This document shows positions 27,121 to 37,291 of a DNA stretch of 62,440 nt, piece by piece. This DNA is from Methanobacteriota archaeon (lineage in GTDB: Archaea; Halobacteriota; Methanosarcinia; Methanosarcinales; Methanosarcinaceae), in NCBI GenBank assembly GCA_016841625.1, contig JAENYU010000002.1:10041-72480 (forward strand), in the 5' to 3' direction. The notes beneath the pieces are model-generated. The model ran no database searches, was not told where the DNA came from, and worked only from the letters and a program-made list of their open reading frames with translations. Within the stretch, counting starts at the first letter, position 1. Each line of letters begins with the position of its first letter. Made by a program: the position numbers and the translations under genes.

Positions 27121-28077
27121 TCATGCCTGGATTTTCCCGTATGGGTTTTCTTCATAATAACTGACAAGCTGCCGGACTGCGTCGGGACTCGAGGATTCCG
27201 AGCCCAGGAGCAGCCTTGAAAGGGTTGCCCTGTTCATATACACGACCCTTGGTTCCCCTTCGATGCCCCCGAGTTCGGCAGCCTTATCAATGGCGTCGTA
27301 AAGGTTCCCCATATCATCTACAAGTCCCAGTTCCTTCGCCGTTGTCCCCATATATATGCGCCCGTCGGCGATGGCCTTTACATCACCCCGCGTCATATTC
27401 CGCCCTTCGGCAACCTGGGCCACAAAGTCTTCATAGCTTTCGAGAACCACCCTGTCAGCGTATTCCTTTTCCTCATCAGTGAGTCCACGCCAGGAGCCAC
27501 CCATGTCCTTCAGTTCCCCGGACTTTGAGATGTAAAACTCAACACCCTCTTCCTCATAGAAAGCGGACATGTTCTCAAAAATCCAGATCACCCCGATCGA
27601 CCCGGTGCCTGTGGAAGGGTTTGCAATAATGTAGTCCGTCGGAGCCGAGATGTAGTAAGCGGCACTGGCAGCCACATCCCCCATAGAAACAACCACAGGC
27701 ACCCCTTCTTCCTGGGCTCTTTTAATCTCCACGGCAATTTCCTGGGCAGCTGCGGGGGACCCGCCCGGACTGTTGATCCGGAGCACGATTGCCCTGACCT
27801 GCTCATCTTCCACGGCCCTGCGGATGTTTTCCGAGATCTCTTCCGATGTTGCATAACCAAGACCTGAAGGGATGTTGCCGGAAAGCATGGTGCCCTGGAC
27901 ATAAATTACAGCCACCTTATCCGAGGTACCCAGGTCCCCTTTAAAGCCGAAGCCATAAAAAATTGCCATCAGACTTACCCCTATGACCAGAAGCAGGGCG
28001 ATTAACACGATCACGTAAGATATGTGGTTGCGTTTCTTATTCTCGGGAACCGGGGGAGAAGAGGTGTTTGACTCCAT
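27121..28077 (-). CDS. sppA: Signal peptide peptidase SppA (S49 protease)
   Basis: The 318-residue protein has one N-terminal membrane helix (about 18-42) and an S49-family serine protease domain outside the membrane. Conserved features are VIYVQGTM, LRINSPGGSPAAAQEIA (about 100), the catalytic Ser in GDVAASAAYYI (about 135), TGTGSIGVI (about 160) and the candidate general-base Lys in SGELKDMGGSWRGLTDEE (about 190). SppA degrades leftover signal peptides and membrane fragments. The C-terminal YYEENPYGKIQA is short. It is divergent from metG. Confidence 0.95.
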   Translation of the reverse strand: MESNTSSPPVPENKKRNHISYVIVLIALLLVIGVSLMAIFYGFGFKGDLGTSDKVAVIYVQGTMLSGNIPSGLGYATSEEISENIRRAVEDEQVRAIVLRINSPGGSPAAAQEIAVEIKRAQEEGVPVVVSMGDVAASAAYYISAPTDYIIANPSTGTGSIGVIWIFENMSAFYEEEGVEFYISKSGELKDMGGSWRGLTDEEKEYADRVVLESYEDFVAQVAEGRNMTRGDVKAIADGRIYMGTTAKELGLVDDMGNLYDAIDKAAELGGIEGEPRVVYMNRATLSRLLLGSESSSPDAVRQLVSYYEENPYGKIQA

Positions 28078-28607
28078 GATTTAACTCTCACGTCGATAAA
28101 CGTCAATATTAACCTATTTAAGATTAAGAATCGGTTTTGGATTACGAATCGATTAGGTATTCAAGCCCCTTACTTAAGGAAATAAGAATTTTTCCGGAGA
28201 CAAAACGAAACGGACGGGAATCCGGGATAAACCCCTCTGTCATCAGGACCTCCAGATAGGAGTTCTTTTCAGCATTCATTATTAATATTACTTTCCGAGA
28301 TATCTTTTGAAACCACTTCAGATTAATACATCGGGCGTATAAGTTCCGAACCTCCTCCGAAAGGATTTAATTAAAAGATTCATTGGACAATGCCGATGAA
28401 TTCATTTTCCCGACATAATACCCGTTTTAAAGCAGGTATGAAAGGATTCCTCATCCCGGCTGAAAGCCCCGAAACCATCTTTTTACACATAAAACTATAA
28501 ACTATCCCTTCAAAAAGCTTCCCTTAAACCTGCAATAAGCGAAATATATTTTAGAATTGCAGACGTCCAAGAGGGATATATCCGTAAAATAATACATGGA
28601 GATTAGA
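28078..28607. other. Divergent intergenic region (sppA / metG)
   Basis: About 530 bp of moderately AT-rich DNA with no recognisable gene. Promoters for sppA (minus) and metG (plus) must lie here; several TTTAATTAAAA-like A/T blocks occur around 28365-28380. No RNA element such as a T-box was seen. Confidence 0.5.
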
Positions 28608-30734
28608 ATGTCAGAATCATCCGATAAACCCGTACTTGTCACCTGCGGCCTGCCCTACGCCAACGGAAAGGCCCATGTCGGCCACCTCCGGACTTACGTG
28701 CCCGCAGATATCTTTGTCCGCGCCCTCAAGAAGGAAGGGAGGGACGTTACCTTCGTATGCGGTTCGGACACACACGGCACCCCCATTGTCGTTAACGCCG
28801 AGCAGCTCGGGATCACTCCCGGGGAACTTGTAGAAACATACCACAAACATTTTGACGAGACCTTCAAGCAGCTTGGGGTTAACTTTGACGCCTTCGGGAC
28901 CACCGACGACCCTGAAAACCACAACAGGACCCTGGACATCGTCAACAAGCTGATAGAAAAGGACTACGTCTACCCAAAGACTATCGAAATTGCCTACTGC
29001 CCGAAGTGCGACCGCTTCCTCCCTGACCGCTATGTGGAAGGGACCTGCCCCCACTGCGGGGAAACCGCAAGGGGAGACGAATGCGACCAGGGCTGCGGAA
29101 AGCACCTGGAACCCGGGGAACTCAAAAGCCCGGTCTGTACCATCTGCGGAGGGCCTGCCGAGTACCGCAAGCAGGAGCACTTCTTCTTCAAGCTTTCCGA
29201 ATTCAGCGACTACCTGATGAACTACCTCTCAAACGAACTCGGAGGCACCACCAACGCCAGGAACTACGCGCTTGGCTGGGTAAAACAGGGCCTTGAAGAC
29301 TGGTGCATCACCCGGAACCTGGAATGGGGGGTTAAGTTCCCCGGCCACGACGACCTGGTGGTCTATGTCTGGGTTGACGCGCCCATAGGGTACATGGCCT
29401 TCACGGAAGAATGGGCTGCCCAGGCCAACGATTCCTGGGAAAAGTACTGGAAAGATGACGGGGAGATCATCCATTTCATAGGAGGAGACATCACCTACCA
29501 CCACTGCATCTTCTGGCCTGCCATGCTCAAAGGCGCCGACTACTCCGTACCGACGGACGTTGTGGCCTCAGGCATGGTCAAGATCGAGGACAAGACCTTC
29601 TCCAAGACCAGGGGCTATGTGGTCTGGGTCGGGGAAGACTACCTGGACCACGGTTTCCACCCTGACCTCCTGCGCTACTACCTGGCAAGCTACACTTCCC
29701 ATACCAAGGAACTGAACTTCTCCTGGCGCGTGCTTCAGGAAAAAATCAACACCGAACTCGTGGCCGTGCTCGGGAACTTCCTGTACCGGACAATGCTCTT
29801 TACCTTCAAGAACTACGGGGAAATCCCCAAAGGGGAAATCGAGCCGGAAGTTAAGGAAAAGATCGAAACTGCGATCAACGAGGTCAAAGCCGCCATGGAC
29901 GAGTACGAGTTCAAGAAAGCAGTGGACACCGCTATGGCCCTGGCATCATTCGGGAACATTTACTTCCAATCCCACGAACCCTGGAAACTTGTCAAGGAAG
30001 ACAAAGGAGCCTGCGGACAGGTGCTCTACAACTGCCTCCAGCTCGGAAAAGCCCTTACCCTGCTCTTTGAGCCCATACTCCCCGGAAGCATGGAAAATGC
30101 CTGGAAAGGCCTCGGCCTGGAAGGAGACGTTCACGAGGCACAGTATTCAGATGCCCTCATTCCCCTGAAGGCTGGCAGCGGATTTGCAAAACCGAAGATC
30201 CTGTTTACCAAGCTCGAAGACGACAAAATCGGGGAAATGGAAGAAATCTCCAGTGAGAGGGTCAGGATTGCCATTGCAAAGCAGACCGGTCCAAAGGAAG
30301 GTAAAGAAGAAAAGGAAGTAGCCAAATCCGAAGGCAAACCTCCGGCAGCAGAAGAAAAGACTGAGGCAAAGCCCGAAGAAGAGGAAGAAGAGGAAGAAAA
30401 CCTCCCCCAGATCGAGTACGACGACTTTGCAAAGCTCGACATCAGGGTAGGAAAAGTCCTTGTGGTTGAAAAAATAAAGAAGTCAAAGAAACTCCTGCGG
30501 ATCGAAGTGGATATCGGCGAGCCCGAACCCAGACAGCTCGTCGCAGGCATGGCTCCCTACTACGACCCCGAGGAACTGGTCGGCAAGAACATAATCGTGC
30601 TTGCCAACCTGAAACCCACCAAACTCTGCGGAGTCAAGTCCAACGGCATGATGCTCGCAGCCGACGACGGGGGAGACATTGTCGCAGCGCTTATGCCGGA
30701 TAAAGAGCTCAAACCCGGGTCAAGGATAAGATAA
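28608..30734 (+). CDS. metG: Methionyl-tRNA synthetase
   Basis: The 708-residue enzyme charges tRNA-Met. It shows the class I signature as [12 protein letters not shown] (about residue 15), four-cysteine zinc knuckles (CPKCDRF, CPHCGET, CTICGG), the KMSKS equivalent as KTFSKTRG (about 325), an anticodon-binding helical domain, a Glu-rich linker (about 585-600), and a C-terminal EMAPII/Trbp OB domain from [14 protein letters not shown]. The fused OB domain is usual in many bacteria; in archaea it is often a separate protein. GGAG at 28598-28601 sits inside a longer frame and sets the start at 28608. Confidence 0.97.
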   Translation: MSESSDKPVLVTCGLPYANGKAHVGHLRTYVPADIFVRALKKEGRDVTFVCGSDTHGTPIVVNAEQLGITPGELVETYHKHFDETFKQLGVNFDAFGTTDDPENHNRTLDIVNKLIEKDYVYPKTIEIAYCPKCDRFLPDRYVEGTCPHCGETARGDECDQGCGKHLEPGELKSPVCTICGGPAEYRKQEHFFFKLSEFSDYLMNYLSNELGGTTNARNYALGWVKQGLEDWCITRNLEWGVKFPGHDDLVVYVWVDAPIGYMAFTEEWAAQANDSWEKYWKDDGEIIHFIGGDITYHHCIFWPAMLKGADYSVPTDVVASGMVKIEDKTFSKTRGYVVWVGEDYLDHGFHPDLLRYYLASYTSHTKELNFSWRVLQEKINTELVAVLGNFLYRTMLFTFKNYGEIPKGEIEPEVKEKIETAINEVKAAMDEYEFKKAVDTAMALASFGNIYFQSHEPWKLVKEDKGACGQVLYNCLQLGKALTLLFEPILPGSMENAWKGLGLEGDVHEAQYSDALIPLKAGSGFAKPKILFTKLEDDKIGEMEEISSERVRIAIAKQTGPKEGKEEKEVAKSEGKPPAAEEKTEAKPEEEEEEEENLPQIEYDDFAKLDIRVGKVLVVEKIKKSKKLLRIEVDIGEPEPRQLVAGMAPYYDPEELVGKNIIVLANLKPTKLCGVKSNGMMLAADDGGDIVAALMPDKELKPGSRIR

Positions 30735-30916
30735 GGGGAGCTAAAAATAAGGTAAGAATCCGGAATTGCCGGGAAATTATTGAAAAAAGCTTCTGATTCA
30801 AGGGAATCAGAAGTATTAACTTTTTTATTCACGAGTATTTCGTTATTCGCGAATGTCTCTTTATTCAAGGGAGTTAAAGGGAGTTTTCGGTATCCATCCC
30901 GGAATTTAAAATAGAA

Positions 30917-31390
30917 TCATACAATAATTTCCTGCCTTAATATCACAAGTTTCTGGTCTCCGTCAACGACCTTCAGGAAGATGGTATCTCCTGCATTAAT
31001 CGCATCGATTTTTCCCGTGTTTTCAGGTTTCAGGGGAGTCAGACACACATTCACTGTTTCGCCTGCTCTGATGGTTGTACCGTATAAATTGCTAATATTG
31101 AGTTCAATGCTCTCCCCTTCGATCTCGATAAGTACCTTTGTGTTCTCCAGAAAAGTGAAGGGTTCCCCTCCGTTATGGCTGAGGGTTATTGTATCCCCTT
31201 CAAGGGTGCCCCCGTCAAGCCTGCCCATTCCAATATTTGTCGAATAACCCTGTAAGATTCCTGTAAGAGAACTTGAACTAATTACAGTTGCAAAAATAAT
31301 AGTTAATAAAGTAAGCATAACAACCCCAATGAGAGGCGAGATTGCTTTATTATCTTTAAGAATACTTGCGCCCGTTACTTCCACCCCCAC
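30917..31390 (-). CDS. Archaeal type IV pilin-like protein
   Basis: The 157-residue protein has the archaeal pilin N-terminus: a short charged leader ending DNKA, followed by ISPLIGVVMLTLLTIIFATVIS, which matches the prepilin peptidase site and the helix that builds the pilus core. The remainder is a small beta-rich head with a GGTLEGDTITLSHNGGEPF pattern common in archaeal pilins. The start codon is probably GTG (31390, or two codons later). A TATA-like TTATATAT lies about 90 bp upstream. The last 12 codons have a diverged duplicate at 31556-31594. Confidence 0.87.
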   Translation of the reverse strand: MGVEVTGASILKDNKAISPLIGVVMLTLLTIIFATVISSSSLTGILQGYSTNIGMGRLDGGTLEGDTITLSHNGGEPFTFLENTKVLIEIEGESIELNISNLYGTTIRAGETVNVCLTPLKPENTGKIDAINAGDTIFLKVVDGDQKLVILRQEIIV

Positions 31391-31555
31391 ATGCAGAAAC
31401 CGCTTTTACAAGCATAAAGACCAGATTGTACACACATGAAAAACATTTTCAAAATAGTATAGGTATACAAGGATATATAACTTTTAAGACGAAGTGCAAA
31501 GAGTCTTAAAAAGTAAGTAATGTTTATGCATCATAAAAATTAAAGTGCAAAGTAC

Positions 31556-31594
31556 TCATACCACAACTTTCTGCCTTAAAATCACAAGTATCAG
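31556..31594 (-). pseudogene. C-terminal relic of a second pilin gene
   Basis: On the minus strand this segment encodes LILVILRQKVVV followed by TGA, matching the end of the pilin at 30917 (QKLVILRQEIIV, stop). Nucleotide similarity covers about 39 bp, including the stop codon. No upstream pilin sequence remains, since the CYTH-domain gene ends 6 bp before it, and the relic is in that gene's frame just after its TGA. I infer that a tandem pilin copy was almost wholly removed. Confidence 0.7.
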
Positions 31595-31600
31595 GTAAAT

Positions 31601-32134
31601 TCAGTCATTCAGATTTTCAAGCACCAGTTCAAGATAAGAAGTACGGATCGAGTCCTCTTCCCTCACCCCAAACTGCTTTAAAAGCTCGAAAAGTTTAAGC
31701 CGGATCGGGCCAAGCTCCTGTTCTTCCCCGGCAACTATTTCCACCTCCAGAAATTCCCCGAGGCCCTCAACGGAATCAAGGCAGACGGTAATGTCCCCGG
31801 CCCTGAAGACTTCCCGACTTTTCCTGACGGCCCCTGCCTCCGAAAAGCCCAGGGCATGGAGGATTTCGATTGTATTTTTTTCGTCCACAAAAGTTTCAAA
31901 CTCTTTCCGGGTTTTAGAGACGCTGTCCAGTTTAGGACCCTTATAGGTCAGCACAGCCCTCCCATCCAGGTTCCGGATCCTCAGTGCCTCGTCGGTTTTT
32001 GCAAAATCCCGGTGTGGAGCGGCGAAATAGGTATCAGACTGTTCCTCAACCCCTATTTTTACTGCCCCAATATTTTCAAGGATGGGACGGACCTTCGAAA
32101 GATCCGCTTTTGCCTTGACTTCCACTTCAATCAT
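31601..32134 (-). CDS. CYTH-domain protein (class IV adenylate cyclase / ThTPase family)
   Basis: The 177-residue protein starts MIEVEVKAK, the ExExK signature of the CYTH family of triphosphate tunnel enzymes. Basic residues in RIRNLDGRAVLTYKGPK (about 55-70) and CLDSVEGLGEFLEVEIV (about 120) fit the metal and phosphate-binding tunnel strands. Family members hydrolyse or cyclise nucleoside or thiamine triphosphate; archaeal members are mostly of unknown substrate. The ATG at 32134 is preferred; the longer frame begins with TTG. A pilin relic follows its stop. Confidence 0.9.
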   Translation of the reverse strand: MIEVEVKAKADLSKVRPILENIGAVKIGVEEQSDTYFAAPHRDFAKTDEALRIRNLDGRAVLTYKGPKLDSVSKTRKEFETFVDEKNTIEILHALGFSEAGAVRKSREVFRAGDITVCLDSVEGLGEFLEVEIVAGEEQELGPIRLKLFELLKQFGVREEDSIRTSYLELVLENLND

Positions 32135-32210
32135 GTTTTCCCGATATCTCCAGTTCAATCCACTGTGTTCAATTATTCATGAGATTTGATTACATGATTC
32201 AAGGACCGGA

Positions 32211-32606
32211 TCAGCCATCAACAGGGATGAATTTGGTCCCGTAGTAGATCATGCCCCGTTCGCCGCCTTCGCCAAGTTTCCGGAAGACAGACCTCACACG
32301 CATCCCGATGTACGCATTTACGGAGGAGCCTACCACCTGAGCGGTCAGGCTAGGGCCTTCGTCCAGTTTGATAATGGCAAGGGTGTAAGGGGCCTGCTTT
32401 TCAAAGCCTTCTGCGGCGGTGTGGATAACCGTGTAAGTGACAATTTCACCTGTGCCTTTGAACCTGTAGGCCTCGATCTGCCCCTGGCGCCTGCAGTTCA
32501 CGCAGGTGTTGCGGGGGGGATAGAAGTATTCACCGCACTCCACGCAGTGGGTGCCTTTAAGGTTGTACCGGCTGTCAAGTTTTCTCCAGAATCTGGGTAC
32601 TGACAT
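32211..32606 (-). CDS. DUF35 zinc-ribbon/OB-fold protein of the thiolase-HMGCS complex
   Basis: The 131-residue protein has an N-terminal zinc ribbon (CVECGEYFYPPRNTCVNC, about residues 21-38) and an OB domain (GEIVTYTVIHTAAEGF, then PYTLAIIKLDEGPSLTAQVVG). DUF35 proteins in archaea bridge acetoacetyl-CoA thiolase and HMG-CoA synthase in one complex, handing the CoA intermediate across. The gene lies 6 bp after the thiolase stop in the order regulator, synthase, thiolase, DUF35, as expected for that complex. Confidence 0.94.
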   Translation of the reverse strand: MSVPRFWRKLDSRYNLKGTHCVECGEYFYPPRNTCVNCRRQGQIEAYRFKGTGEIVTYTVIHTAAEGFEKQAPYTLAIIKLDEGPSLTAQVVGSSVNAYIGMRVRSVFRKLGEGGERGMIYYGTKFIPVDG

Positions 32607-32612
32607 CGAATA

Positions 32613-33785
32613 TCACCTCTCCCTCGAGAATATGTGTACTACTGCCGTCGCTCCTGACCCTCCGACATTGTGGGTCATCCCGTACTCTGCGCCTTCCACC
32701 TGGCGCTTTCCGGCCTCTCCGCGCAGCTGGGTTACGATTTCCACAGCCTGCTTGATACCGGTGGCTCCAACAGGATGTCCGCAGGCTTTAAGACCGCCCG
32801 AGGTATTGACAGGGATCAGGCCACCAATTGCGGTTTCACCTTCTTCGGTAAAGATTCCCCCTTTGCCTTTCTCTGTGAAACCGAGGTCTTCCACGGCGCA
32901 GATTTCGGCAATGGTGAAGCAGTCGTGCACTTCAACAAGGTCAATGTCTCCGGGGCCCAGCTTTGCCATCTCATAAGCCCGCTTTGCAGCCATCACCGAT
33001 GCGTCCAGGGTTGTTATGTCCCTGCGGTCGTGAAGCGCAATGGTGTCACTTGCCTGAGCAGTGGCCTTGATATAAATGGGAGTGTCGGTGTACTCGTGGG
33101 CAATCTCCGCAGGTGCCAGCACAAGAGCCGAAGCTCCGTCCGTTATAGGAGAGCAGTCAAAAATGTGCAGGGGGTCGGCTACCATGATCGAGTTCAGCAC
33201 CTGGTCGACCGTGATTTCATTCCTGTACTGGGCAATGGGGTTCAAGCACCCGTTCCTGTGGTTTTTCACCGCAGCTTCGGCGAGCTGCTCGCTGGTTGTC
33301 CCGTACCTGTGCATGTGCAGTTTTGCGATCATTGCGTAGAGTCCCGGGAAAGTTGCTCCTGCCATGCCTTCCCATTCCCGGTCGGCTGCTGCCGCAAGGG
33401 CTGAGGAGGCTTCCTGGGCTCCCACATCCGTCATCTTTTCGGCTCCTGCTGCAACCACGATGTCGCTGTAGCCGGAAGCCACCGTCAGAATGGCCTGTCG
33501 AAGGGCAAGCCCGCCTGAAGCACAGGCTGCTTCCACTCTTGTAGCGGGAACGTGCAGGTTCCGCGAAAGCCCGGAATAGTCCGCAATCAGGGCTCCGATG
33601 TGTTCCTGATCAACAAAGCGGCCACCGCTCATGTTCCCCACGTAAAGGCCATCAATATCCTTTCCGCCTACACCTGCGTCTTCGATTGCGCCGATGCCGG
33701 CCTCTACCACGATATCCCTGAGGGAACGTTCCCAGAGTTCCCCGAACTTCGTGTTCTTTACTCCGATAATTGCTACGTCTCTCAT
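32613..33785 (-). CDS. Acetoacetyl-CoA thiolase (SCP2-type, archaeal mevalonate pathway)
   Basis: The 390-residue thiolase condenses two acetyl-CoA to acetoacetyl-CoA at the head of isoprenoid-lipid synthesis. The nucleophilic Cys is in [15 protein letters not shown] (about residue 86), and the His-containing motif is [17 protein letters not shown] (about 335-350). A C-terminal GGSGATAVV glycine-rich strand closes the domain. It is flanked by HMG-CoA synthase (15 bp upstream) and DUF35, matching the three-protein archaeal complex that channels the intermediate. Confidence 0.95.
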   Translation of the reverse strand: MRDVAIIGVKNTKFGELWERSLRDIVVEAGIGAIEDAGVGGKDIDGLYVGNMSGGRFVDQEHIGALIADYSGLSRNLHVPATRVEAACASGGLALRQAILTVASGYSDIVVAAGAEKMTDVGAQEASSALAAAADREWEGMAGATFPGLYAMIAKLHMHRYGTTSEQLAEAAVKNHRNGCLNPIAQYRNEITVDQVLNSIMVADPLHIFDCSPITDGASALVLAPAEIAHEYTDTPIYIKATAQASDTIALHDRRDITTLDASVMAAKRAYEMAKLGPGDIDLVEVHDCFTIAEICAVEDLGFTEKGKGGIFTEEGETAIGGLIPVNTSGGLKACGHPVGATGIKQAVEIVTQLRGEAGKRQVEGAEYGMTHNVGGSGATAVVHIFSRER

Positions 33786-33800
33786 GTACTCACTCCGTTT

Positions 33801-34850
33801 TCAGGACAGGCGTATCTTGCCCTTGTGCTTGGCATACCGTGCATAGTCAATGTATATAGGGTCCTTGATAAGTTCGGCAACCGTCGGTGCCCTGTTCCGG
33901 ATCTCTTCGATTTTGTCGGTGACCGTTATGCTGAAGGAATCAGAACCTGCCCCGGACCCGAAAGCCGTCGCAAAGATTCGGTCCCCGGGTTTTGCCTGGT
34001 CCAGGGTTGCCGCAATGCCCATGAGGCAGGAACCGGAATAGGTGTTTCCGATCTTCGGGACTACAAGCCCCGGCTCAATCTGGGCCTTGCTGAAACCGAG
34101 CAGCTTTGCGACCCTGCTAGGGAACTTCCCGTTTGGCTGGTGGAAAACCGCATAATCGTAATCTTCCGGCTTTGTTCCGATTTTTTCCATAAGCCCTCTG
34201 GCCCCGTTTGTAACATGCTTAAAATAGCCGGGATCTCCTGTAAAGCGTCCTCCGTGTTCCGGATAGGCCATTCCTTCCCTTCTCCAGAAGTCAGGGGTGT
34301 CAGTTGTAAAAGAGTAAGTATCTTCAATAATTGCAGCAATTTCGGATTCTTTTTTTCCGATAATGCAGGCAACTCCACCCGCGGCTGCTGTGTACTCGAG
34401 CGCGTCGCCGGGTGCGCCCTGGGAGACGTCAGCCCCGATTGCCAGGCCAAGGTCGATCATCCCGGAACTCACCAGCCCCATGCAGGCCTGGATTGCCGCA
34501 GTCCCGGCCTTACAGGCAAACTCAAAGTCTGCCGCAGTCATTACAGGGGTTGCCCCAATAGCCTGACCGACAATCGTGCTTGTGGGTTTTACGGCATAGG
34601 GGTGACTTTCCGAACCCGTATAAACCGCCCCGATTCTTGAGGGGTCAATTTCACATCTTGCCACTGCAGACCTTGCAGCCTCAACTGCAATGGTGGCTGC
34701 GTCTTCATCAACATCGGGAACGGATTTTTCATATACCATCAGCCCTCTTTTCAGGGCCTCTGCGTCATCGCCCCAGAGACGGGCGATTTCCTCGATTTTT
34801 ATACGGTATCTCGGGACGTATGCACCGTATGATACGATTCCAATAGTCAT
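33801..34850 (-). CDS. Hydroxymethylglutaryl-CoA synthase
   Basis: The 349-residue enzyme condenses acetoacetyl-CoA and acetyl-CoA to HMG-CoA for mevalonate and archaeal lipid synthesis. It has the archaeal form: [14 protein letters not shown] at the N-terminus, ASRS-like [13 protein letters not shown], the catalytic Cys in [17 protein letters not shown] (about residue 110), a later His in [15 protein letters not shown] (about 230) and [11 protein letters not shown]. It is 49 bp downstream of the XRE regulator gene on the same strand, and operonic with thiolase and DUF35. Confidence 0.96.
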   Translation of the reverse strand: MTIGIVSYGAYVPRYRIKIEEIARLWGDDAEALKRGLMVYEKSVPDVDEDAATIAVEAARSAVARCEIDPSRIGAVYTGSESHPYAVKPTSTIVGQAIGATPVMTAADFEFACKAGTAAIQACMGLVSSGMIDLGLAIGADVSQGAPGDALEYTAAAGGVACIIGKKESEIAAIIEDTYSFTTDTPDFWRREGMAYPEHGGRFTGDPGYFKHVTNGARGLMEKIGTKPEDYDYAVFHQPNGKFPSRVAKLLGFSKAQIEPGLVVPKIGNTYSGSCLMGIAATLDQAKPGDRIFATAFGSGAGSDSFSITVTDKIEEIRNRAPTVAELIKDPIYIDYARYAKHKGKIRLS

Positions 34851-34899
34851 ATTTTCACCTGTTTTTGGAAAATTCAGGGAATAGGGTTTTCGGGGAAGG

Positions 34900-35640
34900 T
34901 TATTCCTTCACGTGATACTGACTGTATTTTTTCAGTGTCTGGATGATCTGGTCAAGATCCATCGTTGTTGAAAGTACGGGGATGCGATCAACCTCTGCCA
35001 TCTTGACGACAACCGGCTCTACATCTTCTATTCGAAGCCCCTGGAGCACAACTGCCCCGGGTTTGAGGTTGGTTACCCGGATAGCCACCATGGGAGATTT
35101 CCCGGTTGTCACTTTGGTAAAGATCATAGCCCTGTCCGTACTCCAGCCGTATAGTTTCTGGAACTCGTGGGAGGAGAGTTCCAGGATTGCCCGCTGGCTA
35201 TCGATAATGGAAAAACCGTAAAGGGGCCTCTCCGATCCTTTATAGACCACTTCAGCTTCGATCAGGGTAACCAGCTTTGCAAGCTGTATGGGGATAGTGT
35301 ATTCGTATGTAGAGTAGATGGCTTTCGAGATATTATCAGAACTTAACATTGTTTCGTAAGCATGGATCTTCTTTCCGCCCCGCCCCACATCAATCTCGAT
35401 CAGTGACTCCACGATCTTCCGAACGATCAGGGTCCCGGGGGACTTTCTTCTCCCGCTTTCATAATCACTGATAACGGAGGGGGAAACCTTCAGGTAATTT
35501 GCAATATCGGTCTGGGAGATTTCGAAGTTCAACCTCCACTTTTTCAGTGACTCTCCCGGCTTATCCGAAAGAGTGATCTCACCAGCCATTTTTTCCGCCA
35601 GGCGGTTTCGAAGATTTTCTGAGGATTCATTGGATGTCAT
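34900..35640 (-). CDS. XRE-family regulator of the mevalonate-entry operon
   Basis: The 246-residue protein has an N-terminal Cro/C1-type helix-turn-helix ([38 protein letters not shown], about 28-66). The roughly 150-residue C-terminal domain ends in strands with [18 protein letters not shown] and a possible ligand-binding fold. Such XRE proteins next to HMG-CoA synthase in methanogens are believed to regulate the cluster; that is inference from position. It leads the operon at the divergent promoter with the Cas4-like gene. The ligand is unknown. Confidence 0.88.
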   Translation of the reverse strand: MTSNESSENLRNRLAEKMAGEITLSDKPGESLKKWRLNFEISQTDIANYLKVSPSVISDYESGRRKSPGTLIVRKIVESLIEIDVGRGGKKIHAYETMLSSDNISKAIYSTYEYTIPIQLAKLVTLIEAEVVYKGSERPLYGFSIIDSQRAILELSSHEFQKLYGWSTDRAMIFTKVTTGKSPMVAIRVTNLKPGAVVLQGLRIEDVEPVVVKMAEVDRIPVLSTTMDLDQIIQTLKKYSQYHVKE

Positions 35641-35827
35641 GACTCACATACCCTATGATGAAACAGTCCCATATATATCTAACGAATGTGGTGTCGTCAA
35701 TTGTCGCAAATTTGTCTGTACCTGATTTACAGAAAAAATCTCAGCTCGATAATTATCAGACATGCCTGGTTTACAGCGAGATCTTCCTTCAATTATTTAT
35801 AAGACATCCCTCATAAATTAGTATGTA

Positions 35828-36646
35828 ATGCCTGCAAATTCCCGAAATCCGGAAATGAGCGTCTCTGACATCAGACTATATATTGGCTGCCCAAGAAGGG
35901 TATACTTTGCCAGCCGGGGTTTCGAACTTATTACCGAAATGAATGCTCCCAGACTTGAAAGGATGCTCCTGAAAGAACTTGCCCTGAATTATCCGGAAAT
36001 TTTGAAGGAATATTCGTTAAACGCCGATAATCTTTACTGCGAACTTGAGGCTGCGCTGGAGGGGGCCCAAAAAGACCTGCCTCTTTTGTTTCCGGGAGAA
36101 CTCACGGGAGCAGGGCAGGAGATGTTCGAAGAAGGTGCGGCAGCTGCGAGAGCCCGGCTTCAGGAAATTGCAACAAACCTCCTCCTGGCCCTGGAAGAAT
36201 ACGGGAAAGACCCCCTGCTTGCGGCAGTCACCCCCGTGAAAACCGAGCCTTTACTCTCCTCAGCCCGCCTGAACCTGAAAGGCGTACCTTCCAAACTGGT
36301 CTGTTTCGAAGGTACACTTGTACCTTCCATCATCAGGCCCGGAAACTGCCCCACTCAGGGCGTCTGGGCATCGGACCGGCTGCATGCGGTAGCTCTCGCC
36401 CTGATACTGGAAAACGAATCAGGAAAAGAAGTCCCCTTTGCCTTCGTAGAGTATGCGGCATTCGGGCTTCTCCGAAGGGTAACGGTCCGCAGTGCCGACC
36501 GGAGGGAAGTTCTGAAAATATCCAGGCGCGTGGAAAAAATAAAAGCCGGATTCATGCCCGAAAAGAAAGAAGGAAAACTCTGCAGCCATTGTAGTTTTGC
36601 CGAACACTGCAGTTCCGGCTCCTCCCTCCTGTCAAAATTCTTCTAG
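35828..36646 (+). CDS. Cas4/Dna2-like Fe-S protein with degenerate nuclease site
   Basis: This 272-residue protein has the Cas4/DUF83 outline: one Cys near the N-terminus (YIGCPRRVYF) and three near the C-terminus (LCSHCSFAEHC), the usual 4Fe-4S set. The PD-(D/E)XK core is not intact: GVPSKL replaces the expected GxxD, and LVPSIIRPG replaces the E-x-K strand, although WASDRLHAVALALIL resembles the following helix. It probably binds DNA without cutting it. The last residues, SLLSKFF, resemble a PIP box lacking the Gln. The stop is TAG, the only one in this window. No CRISPR locus is near. Confidence 0.78.
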   Translation: MPANSRNPEMSVSDIRLYIGCPRRVYFASRGFELITEMNAPRLERMLLKELALNYPEILKEYSLNADNLYCELEAALEGAQKDLPLLFPGELTGAGQEMFEEGAAAARARLQEIATNLLLALEEYGKDPLLAAVTPVKTEPLLSSARLNLKGVPSKLVCFEGTLVPSIIRPGNCPTQGVWASDRLHAVALALILENESGKEVPFAFVEYAAFGLLRRVTVRSADRREVLKISRRVEKIKAGFMPEKKEGKLCSHCSFAEHCSSGSSLLSKFF

Positions 36647-36749
36647 GAATCGGCAAAAAATGGAAAGAAGCAGGAAGTCAGGAGCGCAAAAACACCTGCC
36701 TTTCTGCACAGGTACCTGAAGTTTCCGGTGTGACCGAGGTGCCCGGAAG

Positions 36750-37037
36750 TCAGCGCATGAGTTCCACACGAAAACCTTTTTTTGAACCGACGACCGCGTT
36801 ATACAGTGCCCCGGTGATAAGCCCTATGAAATATCCCGAGACCCCGTAAAAAATGGGCAGGCTGACTACCGCCCACTTCCCGAAGATCAGGGAAAAAATT
36901 CCCAGGGAATAAGGCATTGAAAAGCCCATAAATGCGGCGATTGTCGTGAAAAGCCCGAAGACGAAACCCATTGTCCCATAGAGTATGGCAAGGATCTTGC
37001 CGTATGCAACCGGGTCTATTTCCTTAATGATTACCAT
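36750..37037 (-). CDS. Small membrane protein of unknown function
   Basis: The 95-residue protein has two or three hydrophobic segments: ILAILYGTMGFVFGLFTTIAAFMG, the mid-region YSLGIFSLIFGKWAVVSLPIFYGVSGYFIGLI, and a short C-terminal basic tail. The glycine-rich helices with small residues suggest tight packing, as in DUF3566-like membrane proteins. It is conserved-looking and monocistronic. The function is unknown. It is convergent with the Cas4-like gene, with just over 100 bp between the two stops. Confidence 0.75.
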   Translation of the reverse strand: MVIIKEIDPVAYGKILAILYGTMGFVFGLFTTIAAFMGFSMPYSLGIFSLIFGKWAVVSLPIFYGVSGYFIGLITGALYNAVVGSKKGFRVELMR

Positions 37038-37291
37038 AAAATCCCCCGTATTTCATAATTATGATATTTATTGTGGATGCTATATATTAGTACGTGTTTA
37101 GGGAGAGATACGTTCAGGAAAAAATGCGTTCAGGGAGAGGGGTAACGCAAAGTTGGGACACCAAAATAACGATACGAAATAACAAATGAAAATCAAGGAG
37201 CCGGACCTGAAAACTTATGGATGTTGTGCCCCGGAAACCCAGGCTTAAAGCCAAAGCCTTTTAAAGGGGGACTGCTCTCAATCAGCGTGAC

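Noticed and set aside
35828-36646. Active CRISPR adaptation nuclease Cas4
   Set aside because: No cas1/cas2 or CRISPR array nearby and the nuclease motifs are degenerate.
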